Below are positions 17,229-26,084 of a DNA stretch of 64,000 bases, in pieces; within the stretch, counting starts at the first letter, position 1; the number at the start of each line of letters is the position of its first letter. The stretch is from Dyadobacter fanqingshengii (lineage in GTDB: Bacteria > Bacteroidota > Bacteroidia > Cytophagales > Spirosomataceae). The notes beneath the pieces were generated by a model. It saw only the letters and a program-made list of their open reading frames with translations, was not told where the DNA came from and ran no database searches. A program made the position numbers and the translations under genes. The stretch lies in assembly GCF_023822005.2 (NCBI RefSeq), contig NZ_CP098806.1:3658001-3722000 (forward strand), given 5' to 3'.

Positions 17229-18506
17229 TCCGGTGGCGACTGTTATTTTCCCTCGCTCATTCATCAACCCATTCCGAACTTTCAAATTCCTAAACAACCC
17301 AATTGGATCCAGTGAACCGCCGCTTAGTCGCATGGATTCGCGGACTAGCGGCCGCACATCGGTTCTGAATGCATTTTGAAGAATTTGCTGGGCTAGCACT
17401 ACGTCGTTTTGATTTCTGGCTTGTTCCAGTTTTTTGCGGTCAACGAGTAATGCTTGTGCGTAGGAGATTAATATTGCTTCCACCGATTGCAGTAAGTCTT
17501 CCAATGGATCTTTTACATTGTGGCTTGCATCGATCATCCAGGCGTAAGTGTCAGCCAGACGGTTTGCGCGTTTCATGCCTTCTACCAGTTCCACGAAAAT
17601 CAGGAAAAGCATATAAGGACGAATGCTGCCGACGGTTAAGTCGTCGTCGCCATATTTGGAATCGTTGAAATGGAAACCTGCCAAACGGCCCTCCATCATT
17701 AATGTCGCGACAATTTGTTCGATATTTGCATTTGGTAAATGATGGCCCAAATCCACCAGCACATCTGCCTTTGGCCCCAGTTTCTGACAGAAAAGCAATG
17801 AACTGCCCCAATCCTGGATTACGGTTGAATAAAAGTTCGGCTCGTATGCTTTATATTCCACATAAACTTTCCAATCAGCAGGCAATTCGGCGTATATTTC
17901 TTGTAACGATTCCAGCGTATTTTGAAATGCTTTTACAAAATTGGATTGCCCCGGAAAACACGATCCATCTGATAGCCAGATTGATAACGCTTTCGATCCC
18001 AGATCCTTACCATATTTTATCACTTCAATATTATGCTCAACAGCTTGTTTTCTAACCGCAGGATCAACGTGTGAAAGCGACCCAAATTTATACGAATGCT
18101 GCTGGTCCTTCTGGTCCTGAAATGTATTGGAATTAACCGCATCAAATTTCAAGTCCAATGAAGTTGCCAAACCGATAATCGATTCTGCCTGCTGTGGAAT
18201 GTCCCAGGGAATGTGCAGCGAAATGGATCCACTCGAACGGTTCAATGCATGCAAGAGTCCGACGTCCTCCACTTTTTCTTCCAAGGAACGCGGTTCGCCT
18301 CCTCCTGAAAATCTTCCAAAACGCGTCCCGCCCGTCCCCAAAGCCCAGCTCGGAATGGCAACCTGAAATGCTTCCAAAGCACTTATTACTTCGCTGGCAT
18401 TGATCCCCTGCTCGCCAAGCTGCTCTTTTAAAAAGTTGAGCTGGTTATTATGACGCGACATTATGCTGTCGTTATGCTGGTCAATCTGATATTGGTCGAT
18501 TTTCAT
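17223..18506 (-). CDS. rhaI: L-rhamnose isomerase (rhaI type)
   Basis: 427 residues, a TIM-barrel sugar isomerase of the Pseudomonas stutzeri-type L-rhamnose isomerase family, distinct from E. coli RhaA. Metal and substrate motifs are visible as VEYKAYEPNF (Glu), VDLGHHLPNANIEQ (Asp/His) and FHFNDSKYGDDD (His/Asp pair). It converts L-rhamnose to L-rhamnulose in the cytoplasm. It lies 122 bases downstream of the aldolase/dehydrogenase gene on the same strand, so a shared operon is likely. Neither a rhamnulokinase nor a rhamnose permease is adjacent. Confidence 0.93.
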   Translation of the reverse strand: MKIDQYQIDQHNDSIMSRHNNQLNFLKEQLGEQGINASEVISALEAFQVAIPSWALGTGGTRFGRFSGGGEPRSLEEKVEDVGLLHALNRSSGSISLHIPWDIPQQAESIIGLATSLDLKFDAVNSNTFQDQKDQQHSYKFGSLSHVDPAVRKQAVEHNIEVIKYGKDLGSKALSIWLSDGSCFPGQSNFVKAFQNTLESLQEIYAELPADWKVYVEYKAYEPNFYSTVIQDWGSSLLFCQKLGPKADVLVDLGHHLPNANIEQIVATLMMEGRLAGFHFNDSKYGDDDLTVGSIRPYMLFLIFVELVEGMKRANRLADTYAWMIDASHNVKDPLEDLLQSVEAILISYAQALLVDRKKLEQARNQNDVVLAQQILQNAFRTDVRPLVRESMRLSGGSLDPIGLFRNLKVRNGLMNERGKITVATGL

Positions 18507-18523
18507 TTTTATTGAAATTTAAA

Positions 18524-18556
18524 AGACTTCCCAGGTTTTGAAAACTTGGGAAGTCT
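18524..18556 (-). other. Hairpin between rhaEW and rhaI
   Basis: AGACTTCCCA (18524-18533) pairs with TGGGAAGTCT (18547-18556), extended by a nearly complete GGTTTT/AAAACT helix. It lies in the gap between two co-directional rhamnose genes. It could be a partial terminator or an mRNA-stability element that sets the expression ratio of the two genes. Confidence 0.5.
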
Positions 18557-18628
18557 AATTTGAAAATTCTAAAATCATTTAAAACATTTCCGCGACTTTA
18601 AAGTGGCGGGAATGCTTCGGGATCTCTT

Positions 18629-20752
18629 TTATCTGAGGAACGCCGCAGGAACACCGCCGTCCACATTAATTACGTTTCCGGTGCTTTTATTCAACAAACC
18701 ACTCACGAAAATGTAAACTCCGTTTGCAATGTCTTCTGTATGGATTTCCGCATTCAAAACCGTTCTTTTGGCATAATATGCAGGTAATTCCGCCACACTG
18801 ATGCCATAAGCTTTCGCGCGTCCCGCTGCCCAGCCGCTTTCCCAGATCTTACTTCCGGCAATCACAGCGTCAGGGTTAACAACATTGACACGGATTTTAT
18901 CAGGTCCTAATTCGGCAGCCAAAAGGCGTGACATGTGCTGCTGAGCCGCTTTCGCAGTTCCGTAAGCCACGTTGTTTGGTCCTGACACAATCCCGTTTTT
19001 GCTGGCAATGTTAATGATATCACCGCCCAATCCTTGTTGACGCATAATGGCAACCGCTTCCTGAGAAACCAGGAACTGGCCTTTTACCAACACATCCTGC
19101 AAAATATCCCAATCCTTAATGGTTGTTTCCAGCAATGGTTTGGAGATAGACAAACCGGCACAGTTCACAATGATATCAACGCCTCCGTATTTCAATTTAG
19201 TCGTATGCAAAGCCGCTTTGATCTGATCCACTTCCAGCACATTCGCGATGGTGGTTGCCGAAAAGTCTTTGCCAAATTTAGCGTCGAATTCAGCTTTTGT
19301 TTCTGCCAAAGCTTTTTCATCAATGTCCGAAATCACAACGCAGGCGCCTTCTTGCAACAGCTTTAATGCAATGGCTTTTCCAATTCCGCCAGAACCGCCG
19401 GTAACAATAGCAATTTTGCGTGAAACTGACTTTTCTTTCGGCATACGTTGCAATTTCGCCTCTTCAAGAAGCCAATATTCAATATCAAATGCCTCTTGCT
19501 CAGGCAATGAAACATAAGAAGAAATCGCTTCCGCGCCCTTCATTACATTAATTGCATTAGTATAAAATTCTGCTGCCACACGCGCCGTTTGCTTGTCCTT
19601 CGCAAACGAGAACATGCCGACACCCGGCAACAATATAATTACCGGATTCGGGTCACGAACTGCGGGGCTGTTGTCATGCTTACACCGATCATAATAGGCT
19701 TGGTAATCAACACGGTAAGCCTCAAACTGAGGACGAATCTGATCCAGGATTTCCTGGTCTGTTCCACCCAGTTTATCAAATGGAAAATCCAGAACCAACG
19801 GACGGATCTTTGTACGCAGGAAGTGATCCGGACAGCTGGTGCCCAATGGCGCCAACTTATCAAGATCGTGGCTGCCAATAAATTCAAGTACGCGCGCATC
19901 GTCCGTAAAGTGACCGATCATCGCTTGCTGCTCTGAAGCCAATCCGCGCAAATAGGGAGCCAGCTTACCGGCAATTTCCGAACGGCGTGCTTCCGGCTCA
20001 CTTTCCAGGCGCTGACCTCCGAAAACCGGACGGTTTTTGCCATAATTTTCATTCAGATATTCCGACGCTTTTTCAATCGTATCCAGCGTATTAATGTAGG
20101 ATTCGTAAGCTGTGTCACCCCATGTGAATAATCCGTGTCCACCCAATACAATTCCGCGGATACCAGGATTTTCTGCCAATGCCTGTTCCAGTTTTAATCC
20201 AAGATCAAAACCGGGACGTTGCCAGGGCACCCACGCCAGTTCTCCGTTAAACAGTTCTTTTGTAATTGCCTCACCTTCTTTCGAAGCCGCAATAGCGATT
20301 AATGCATCCGGGTGCAAGTGATCAATGTGCTTGAAGGGCAATAAGCCGTGCAGGGGCGTATCTATGGAAGGCGCTTTGGATTTGAGATCATAAATGCAAT
20401 GGTTGAAAAGCTCCACCATTTCATCTTCAAATTCCAATCCGCGGTAAATATTTTTCAGATTATGCAAGCGGTCCTGATAAAGCCCTGCGAGGCCGCTTCT
20501 TGTCAAAGTGCCAATATCACCACCAGAACCTTTGATCCACATTACCTCAACCGGATTGCCAGTCAGCGGATCTTTTTCGATCGTTTTACAACTTGTGTTA
20601 CCGCCTGCATAGTTGGTAAGACGGAGGTCTGCGCCCAACAAATTGGAACGGTACAAAAGAAGCGCTACCTGGTCATCACCGAGCGAAGCCGCCTTACTTT
20701 CATCCCATAAATAGCTTACGTAGCTGTACTGGCTTACATTAGAACTGCTCAT
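18629..20752 (-). CDS. rhaEW: Bifunctional rhamnulose-1-phosphate aldolase / L-lactaldehyde dehydrogenase
   Basis: 707 residues. The N-terminal half (about 1-400) is a class II aldolase/adducin domain with zinc-ligand histidines in PLHGLLPFKHIDHLHPDAL and GIVLGGHGLFTWGD. The C-terminal part (about 425-707) is a short-chain dehydrogenase with the IAIVTGGSGGIGKAIAL Rossmann motif and the YGTAKAA catalytic Tyr/Lys. The fusion matches the RhaEW family: it cleaves L-rhamnulose-1-phosphate to DHAP and L-lactaldehyde and then converts the aldehyde. It is the first gene of the rhamnose operon. A 14-bp palindrome 36 bases upstream may be an operator. Confidence 0.93.
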   Translation of the reverse strand: MSSSNVSQYSYVSYLWDESKAASLGDDQVALLLYRSNLLGADLRLTNYAGGNTSCKTIEKDPLTGNPVEVMWIKGSGGDIGTLTRSGLAGLYQDRLHNLKNIYRGLEFEDEMVELFNHCIYDLKSKAPSIDTPLHGLLPFKHIDHLHPDALIAIAASKEGEAITKELFNGELAWVPWQRPGFDLGLKLEQALAENPGIRGIVLGGHGLFTWGDTAYESYINTLDTIEKASEYLNENYGKNRPVFGGQRLESEPEARRSEIAGKLAPYLRGLASEQQAMIGHFTDDARVLEFIGSHDLDKLAPLGTSCPDHFLRTKIRPLVLDFPFDKLGGTDQEILDQIRPQFEAYRVDYQAYYDRCKHDNSPAVRDPNPVIILLPGVGMFSFAKDKQTARVAAEFYTNAINVMKGAEAISSYVSLPEQEAFDIEYWLLEEAKLQRMPKEKSVSRKIAIVTGGSGGIGKAIALKLLQEGACVVISDIDEKALAETKAEFDAKFGKDFSATTIANVLEVDQIKAALHTTKLKYGGVDIIVNCAGLSISKPLLETTIKDWDILQDVLVKGQFLVSQEAVAIMRQQGLGGDIINIASKNGIVSGPNNVAYGTAKAAQQHMSRLLAAELGPDKIRVNVVNPDAVIAGSKIWESGWAAGRAKAYGISVAELPAYYAKRTVLNAEIHTEDIANGVYIFVSGLLNKSTGNVINVDGGVPAAFLR

Positions 20753-20787
20753 ATTATCTTATTTAATTAATTATCATTTTTTGAGGT

Positions 20788-20801
20788 AAATGGTCCCATT
20801 T
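20788..20801. promoter_or_regulatory. Candidate operator palindrome upstream of rhaEW
   Basis: AAATGGTCCCATTT has perfect 6-bp arms around two bases and lies 36 bases ahead of the rhaEW ATG (minus strand). It is of the size and position expected for a sugar regulator such as the nearby GntR protein. No second matching copy was found near rhaI, so the assignment is tentative. Confidence 0.35.
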
Positions 20802-20942
20802 CCTGAAAGGGTTTCAAATTACAAATACTACTCTGTAACGGGCACAAGATTAGAAAACTTACCAATTCCCACCGTCCTGTTGTATCCTGCATGTAGAAAT
20901 AAATTAAGAAATAATGGGAAAATTGGAAGTTAACATCAAATT

Positions 20943-20982
20943 AAAATGGTCTGAGCCAGCCACTAACTGTTCAGACCATTTT
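20943..20982 (-). terminator. Terminator of the prolyl oligopeptidase operon
   Basis: A perfect 12-bp stem (20943-20954 with 20971-20982) has an A4 start and T4 end. On the minus strand it lies 62 bases after the peptidase stop codon. Confidence 0.65.
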
Positions 20983-21043
20983 CAGAGCGTTTTACCTTAC
21001 TTGATAAATTTTGGATTTGTATTTTTTTTCAATTCGGGTAACA

Positions 21044-23182
21044 TTACTTCCAAACCAACCCCATATTAGAAAACATAAAGGCATAAATGTCCGCTTGTGT
21101 TTCTAACGCTTTCTTGGTGTTGCTGGCCCCGTGGCCGGAATTGGTATCGATGCGGATAAGCAACGGGTTGTCGGATGATTTGCCGGCTTTTGCTTGGAGT
21201 TCGGCTGCGTATTTAAATGAATGCGCGGGCACTACACGGTCGTCGTGATCTGCGGTTGTGACCATTGTTGCGGGATATTTGCCGCCTTCCTTAATGTTGT
21301 GCAGCGGCGAATAGGCGTAAAGCACTTTGAATTCTTCGGCGTTGTCGCTGCTTCCGTAATCCGCGATCCAGTTCCAGCCGATGGTGAATTTGTGAAAGCG
21401 AAGCATGTCCATCACACCCACAGCTGGGAATGCGACTTTGAAAAGCTCGGGGCGCTGGTTCATAACGGTTCCCACGAGCAATCCGCCGTTAGATCCGCCT
21501 TGGATGGCTAATTTGGATGCTGATGTATATTTTTCTTTAATCAAAAACTCGGCTGCAGCAATGAAATCATCGAACACATTCTGCTTTTTGAGCTTCATCC
21601 CCTGCTCGTGCCATTTCTCACCATACTCGCTTCCGCCGCGCAAATTCGCCTGCACATAAATCCCGCCCTGATCCAGGAAAGGAATGCGCGTCGGGCTGAA
21701 AGCGGGGGTTAAGCTAATGTTGAAGCCGCCATAACCGTACAATATCGTCGGATTGGAACCGTCGCGTTTCATTCCTTTTTTATAGGTAATGAAAGCCGGG
21801 ATTTTAGTGCCGTCTTTGCTGGGATAGAAAACTTGTTCCGTCTCGTAGTCTTCCGGTTTGAATGTCACTTCCGGTTCACGGAAAACTGCGCTTTTCTTGC
21901 TGGCAATGTCGTATTTGAAGATCGTCGGCGGGTAATTGAATGATGTATAGGTGTAAAAAACAAAGCTGTCCCCGCGCTCACCACCAAACCCACTGGCGGT
22001 TCCCAGCCCCGGCAACTTCACTTCGTTCTCCAATGTGCCGTCCACGCTGAAAACATAAGCGCGGCTGCTAACGTCTTTGGAATAAGATGCAAATAGCTTA
22101 TTACCGGCCAGCCCGGCACCTAAAAGCGGCTCGGGTTTTTCGGGCAGGACTGTTCTCCAGGATTTTGATGCCGAAACATAGCGCATAACCTTGCTATTCG
22201 GCGCATTTTCATTCGTTTCAAATAAAAAGTCATCTCCAATGTTTTCGATGACACCGTACTGAAAATCGGTGATCTCTTCTTTAATAGGATTAAATGTTTT
22301 TTCTCCCTTCTTCAAAATCCACAAACCATTTCCATCTTTCCCTTTCCCGCGGTCGCTTACACTCAGCACGGCAAATTGCTCATCCTCAGTTGTTCCAATA
22401 GTGTGAAACCGCTGGGGATTTGCAGCGTCCTCAAAAATGAGTTTGTCCTCGTTTTGTGTTGTGCCAATTTTGTGGAAATAAACCTGGTGGTTCTCATTTT
22501 TGGCGGCTAATGCACTGCCTTCCGGTTTGGGATAGCGACTGTAATAAAATCCATCGCCTTGCCAGGCAGCGCCCGAAATTTTGACCCATTCAACCTTATC
22601 CGAAAGCATTGAAAGGGTTTTCATATCCATGACCTGATATTCCTGCCAGTCGGAGCCGCCTTTGGAAAAACCCAAAACAGCGTGGTTACCATCTTTTGAA
22701 AGACTGAAAACAGTAAGTCGGGTCGTTCCGTCTGCGGAAAGTTTGTTGGGATCAAGCACCGTTTCAGGCGTTCCGTTTTCACCTTTTTGGCGATATAGCA
22801 CTGCCTGATTTTGCAGACCATCATTTTTATAGAAATAATAATAGTCTCCCTTTTTCCTCGGAGCCGAATATTTAGGATAATTATATGCCTTTTCCAGATC
22901 AAGAAAGATCTTATTCTTAAAAGGAATTTTATCCAGATAACTAAAAGTAACCTCATTTTGCGCCTTAACCCACTCGCCCGTTTCATCGGAGCGGTCATCT
23001 TCAAGCCAGCGATATGGATCTGCAACTTTCACTCCATGATATTCGTCAATGTGATCAACGCGATTTGTTGATGGGTAATCGAGCTTTTGAGCTAAACCGT
23101 CGTTCAGCATAGAAGCGGCAATGATAGTCATTCCAATATTTTTAAAATTCATAAAACGGTTTGGCACTGAATAGTATCGCAT
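21044..23182 (-). CDS. Prolyl oligopeptidase family serine peptidase (S9A), exported
   Basis: 712 residues, the normal POP length. An N-terminal hydrophobic segment (MTIIAASMLNDGLAQ) suggests export to the periplasm. The seven-bladed propeller starts at DPYRWLEDDRSDET. The catalytic domain has the nucleophile S564 in QGGSNGGLLVG, the Asp in ADHDDRVVP and the His in NSGHGAS. It cleaves short peptides after proline. The start overlaps the upstream stop by one base (TAATG), which supports the ATG at 23182; an ATG at 23152 is an alternative that would give a more usual signal peptide. Confidence 0.93.
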   Translation of the reverse strand: MRYYSVPNRFMNFKNIGMTIIAASMLNDGLAQKLDYPSTNRVDHIDEYHGVKVADPYRWLEDDRSDETGEWVKAQNEVTFSYLDKIPFKNKIFLDLEKAYNYPKYSAPRKKGDYYYFYKNDGLQNQAVLYRQKGENGTPETVLDPNKLSADGTTRLTVFSLSKDGNHAVLGFSKGGSDWQEYQVMDMKTLSMLSDKVEWVKISGAAWQGDGFYYSRYPKPEGSALAAKNENHQVYFHKIGTTQNEDKLIFEDAANPQRFHTIGTTEDEQFAVLSVSDRGKGKDGNGLWILKKGEKTFNPIKEEITDFQYGVIENIGDDFLFETNENAPNSKVMRYVSASKSWRTVLPEKPEPLLGAGLAGNKLFASYSKDVSSRAYVFSVDGTLENEVKLPGLGTASGFGGERGDSFVFYTYTSFNYPPTIFKYDIASKKSAVFREPEVTFKPEDYETEQVFYPSKDGTKIPAFITYKKGMKRDGSNPTILYGYGGFNISLTPAFSPTRIPFLDQGGIYVQANLRGGSEYGEKWHEQGMKLKKQNVFDDFIAAAEFLIKEKYTSASKLAIQGGSNGGLLVGTVMNQRPELFKVAFPAVGVMDMLRFHKFTIGWNWIADYGSSDNAEEFKVLYAYSPLHNIKEGGKYPATMVTTADHDDRVVPAHSFKYAAELQAKAGKSSDNPLLIRIDTNSGHGASNTKKALETQADIYAFMFSNMGLVWK

Positions 23183-25065
23183 TATTTGATAACGTCAACT
23201 TCTAGTGAGCTGGCAGCACCTGCCTGGTGATAAATAGTTTGCTTCGCGCTGATAAAATCCGAATCCTCCGCTTTGTAAATATTCTCTACGTATTTCTGTG
23301 GATTGCGATCGAAGAGCGGGAAAGCTGTGCTTTGAACCTGCACCATAATGCGATGGCCTTTTTTAAATGTATGCAACACGTCCTGCAAGCGGAATTTAAT
23401 GTCGGTCATTTTTCCTGCCACCAATGCTTCCGGTTTTTCGAAACTGTTGCGGAACCGCGATCTCATGATTTCACTTCGCACCATCTGTTGGTAACCCGCC
23501 AGAATGGTCGTAGGATTGGGCAGATATGCGTGATTTTTTTCGTCGCCCGGATACACGTCGATGAGTTTTACAAAAAAATCCGCATCGGTTCCGGTCGTGC
23601 TGATCTTCAACAATGCTGTGATTTCTCCACCTAATGTAATGTCCTGATCCAGCACGTCGGTTTGAAAAACTAGCACATCCGATCGCGTAGAAGCGAAACG
23701 CTGATCTTCTGACATGTATTCAAATGGTGTAAAACCCGCCATCTGCTTGTAGTTCGCGGTGTAAGGAACCGGTTTTGCCGGATCGCTCACATATTCACTC
23801 ACAGATTTTGCCTGCGCAGGCTCTTTGAAATCCAGTTTGCCGCTTTCGTGAAAATATAACTTGCGCTTTTCAACAGCCGCCACCGGCCATTTATCGAATG
23901 TTTGCCAGGCTTTTTTACCCGTATCAAACATGTAAGCCTCAGGCAAACCCGTTTTCCCATCACCTGCCTCTTTCAGGAAATGTTTGAAAAATTTCGCCTC
24001 AATATTGGTCTGATAAAAAGTCGCGATGCTATCCCCGAAATAAATGTCATTATGCAATGTATGGCCGGTTTCCCTGCTCCAACGACCGTGACCGAAAGGG
24101 CCGACAACGATCGTATTATAAGTAAAAGGGTTATTTTTCTCGATCGTTTTATAAGTGTTCAAAGGACCATAAAGATCTTCCGCATCAAACCACCCGCCAA
24201 CAGTCATGAAGGCATGCTTAATGTTCTTCAAATGCGGCAGAATGTCCCTTTTTTGCCAGAATTCGTCTTTGTTAGGATGGTTAACCGTCTCCTGCCAGTA
24301 GAAATTCTTTGAATAGTATTTATCAAAATTTTTGAGCGATCCAATGTTGAGGTTGAATGTGTATCCATCCGGCTTGGCTTCGAACATTTCAGGTGTAAAC
24401 CAGGAAGATGTGGTTGGCTTGGGAGGTTTGATCCCGAAAACCGGAAAGGTAAGGTAATAGCCCTGCGTAAATGCTCCGTTGTGGTGAAAATCGTCAAAAA
24501 AGAAGTCGGCAATGGGTGCTTGCGGTGAGGACGCTTTCAAGGCAGGATGCTCCGAAAGTGCACTTGCCGTAGTGTAAAAACCGGGATAGGAAATGCCCCA
24601 CTGACCTACTTTACCATTGTTATTGGGGACATTTTTCAAGAGCCACTCGATCGTATCATAAGTGTCCGAAGCCTCGTCTACGTCCGCTTTGCCTTTTTTC
24701 TGCGCAATGTGCGGCGTCATGTTCGTCCACTCGCCCTCGCTCATGTAACGGCCACGCACATCTTGGTATACAAAAATAAATTTATCACGCATTAATGTTG
24801 GACTTGGGCCGATCCTGGGCGGATAATTGTCTGGCCCATAAGGCGCGACGCTGTAACAGGTGCGCTGCATTAAAAAGGGATATTTCTTTTCTGCTGAGGC
24901 GTCTTTGGGGCTGTAAACAATGGTGTGCAACTTCACGCCATCGCGGACAGGAATGTCGTATTCCGCCTTCGTATAATTTTCACGGATAAATTTTTCATCT
25001 CCATTCTGCGCATTTGCAACAGTAACAACGAGCATCAAAACGACGCTTAATAGATTTTTCATCAT
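23182..25065 (-). CDS. CocE/NonD (X-Pro dipeptidyl-peptidase S15) family hydrolase, secreted
   Basis: 627 residues. A signal peptide (MMKNLLSVVLMLVVTVANAQ) is followed by an S15 alpha/beta-hydrolase domain (YDIPVRDGVKLHT, FIFVYQDVRGRYMSEGEW). The nucleophile is S159 in WGISYPGF. The C-terminal jelly-roll is typical of X-Pro dipeptidyl-peptidases and alpha-amino-acid ester hydrolases. The substrate could be an Xaa-Pro peptide or an acyl ester; pairing with a prolyl oligopeptidase by a TAATG junction favours peptides. It lies between a lipoprotein gene (9 bases) and the peptidase gene in one operon. Confidence 0.9.
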   Translation of the reverse strand: MMKNLLSVVLMLVVTVANAQNGDEKFIRENYTKAEYDIPVRDGVKLHTIVYSPKDASAEKKYPFLMQRTCYSVAPYGPDNYPPRIGPSPTLMRDKFIFVYQDVRGRYMSEGEWTNMTPHIAQKKGKADVDEASDTYDTIEWLLKNVPNNNGKVGQWGISYPGFYTTASALSEHPALKASSPQAPIADFFFDDFHHNGAFTQGYYLTFPVFGIKPPKPTTSSWFTPEMFEAKPDGYTFNLNIGSLKNFDKYYSKNFYWQETVNHPNKDEFWQKRDILPHLKNIKHAFMTVGGWFDAEDLYGPLNTYKTIEKNNPFTYNTIVVGPFGHGRWSRETGHTLHNDIYFGDSIATFYQTNIEAKFFKHFLKEAGDGKTGLPEAYMFDTGKKAWQTFDKWPVAAVEKRKLYFHESGKLDFKEPAQAKSVSEYVSDPAKPVPYTANYKQMAGFTPFEYMSEDQRFASTRSDVLVFQTDVLDQDITLGGEITALLKISTTGTDADFFVKLIDVYPGDEKNHAYLPNPTTILAGYQQMVRSEIMRSRFRNSFEKPEALVAGKMTDIKFRLQDVLHTFKKGHRIMVQVQSTAFPLFDRNPQKYVENIYKAEDSDFISAKQTIYHQAGAASSLEVDVIK

Positions 25066-25074
25066 GGCTTTTGT

Positions 25075-25992
25075 TTATTTTCTCTTGTAAAAATTCAAAG
25101 TGACGCTCGCGGCACTGGATCTTTCGCTGATTGTATAGAAACCTTTTCCATCGGCATCCATACAAACCGCCTCGCCCTGCGGCTCAAGCGCAACCAATAA
25201 TTGCTTTGTGGAAGGCTGGGTCAAGGTTTGCCCGATAGATTCTCCCGTTTTCACTTTCCAGTAATATACTGCAAGATAAGTTCTGATGAGAATTTCGCTG
25301 CCATCTTTGGAAATATTTCCACCCGTAACCAATCCTACGCCAGGAACGGTTCCCATTTTTTCCGCGACTATGGTTTCGGTTGTGGATTGGGGGAATGCAA
25401 GCCGGTAAATGCCTGTATTTTGGCCTTCCTTTGAAATAATAAACAAATCTTTCGAGGCCGGATCGAGCATTAACGATTCCGCATCCCTCGGACCATCGGG
25501 ATAACTGAATGTGATCTTTTCCAACTTCGAGCCATCAAAACCCGCATTGGCATTGGCCACCTCGGGGATCCGGAAAATTACGCCTACCTGACTTTTCGGC
25601 TCATTATTATTGCCAATGTCGCCGATATATAAATAATTCACTCCAGCATTTGGCCCGGGACCAGCTGCAACATCTTCCCAATCGCGGTTAGCCGAGCCTG
25701 GAATGTTCATTTCCTTAATATTCTTCCCATCTGCACTCAGCAAATACAATGAATTAGGCTGGCCGGAATCCTGGTTGACCCAAAAATTACCGGGCATATT
25801 GTAACTCGCAACAATTCCGGAAGCTTCATCAACAATGCCTGGTGTTATAGCGACTTTTTGAGGGGTTGTTTCGAAATCGGCGGTTGGCGTTTCGTCTGGT
25901 TTCGGGGGAGGATCGCATGCACAGGTAACACAAAAAATAATGGACGACAGAACCACTCCTATTTGTCCGCTCAGCCTTTTATATAATTTCAT
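25075..25992 (-). CDS. Putative secreted lipoprotein with propeller-like repeats
   Basis: 305 residues from the ATG at 25992; the frame runs three codons further. A hydrophobic signal ends in a Cys-rich stretch (FCVTCACDPPP), likely a lipoprotein site although the lipobox is not ideal. The rest has repeats of the WD40/esterase-like propeller type (VDEASGIVASYN, NRDWEDVAAGP, YLYIGDIGNNN, GPRDAESLMLDP, LFIISKEGQNTGIYRLAF). The DIGDN-like and DAESL motifs are found in uncharacterised surface proteins. No catalytic site was recognised. It is the first gene of the minus-strand operon and is divergent from aspS. Confidence 0.7.
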   Translation of the reverse strand: MKLYKRLSGQIGVVLSSIIFCVTCACDPPPKPDETPTADFETTPQKVAITPGIVDEASGIVASYNMPGNFWVNQDSGQPNSLYLLSADGKNIKEMNIPGSANRDWEDVAAGPGPNAGVNYLYIGDIGNNNEPKSQVGVIFRIPEVANANAGFDGSKLEKITFSYPDGPRDAESLMLDPASKDLFIISKEGQNTGIYRLAFPQSTTETIVAEKMGTVPGVGLVTGGNISKDGSEILIRTYLAVYYWKVKTGESIGQTLTQPSTKQLLVALEPQGEAVCMDADGKGFYTISERSSAASVTLNFYKRK

Positions 25993-26027
25993 AGAAAACA
26001 CTTCATGTTAGATTTGCTAAAAATACG

Positions 26028-26035
26028 TACTTTTG
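26028..26035 (+). promoter_or_regulatory. Candidate -7 element of aspS
   Basis: TACTTTTG fits TAnnTTTG and lies 49 bases before the aspS ATG. No well-spaced -33 TTG is visible. Confidence 0.4.
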
Positions 26036-26084
26036 CGCCATTTATTATCAGGCAGTTTTACTATATCAGTATTAAAAAAGTTAT

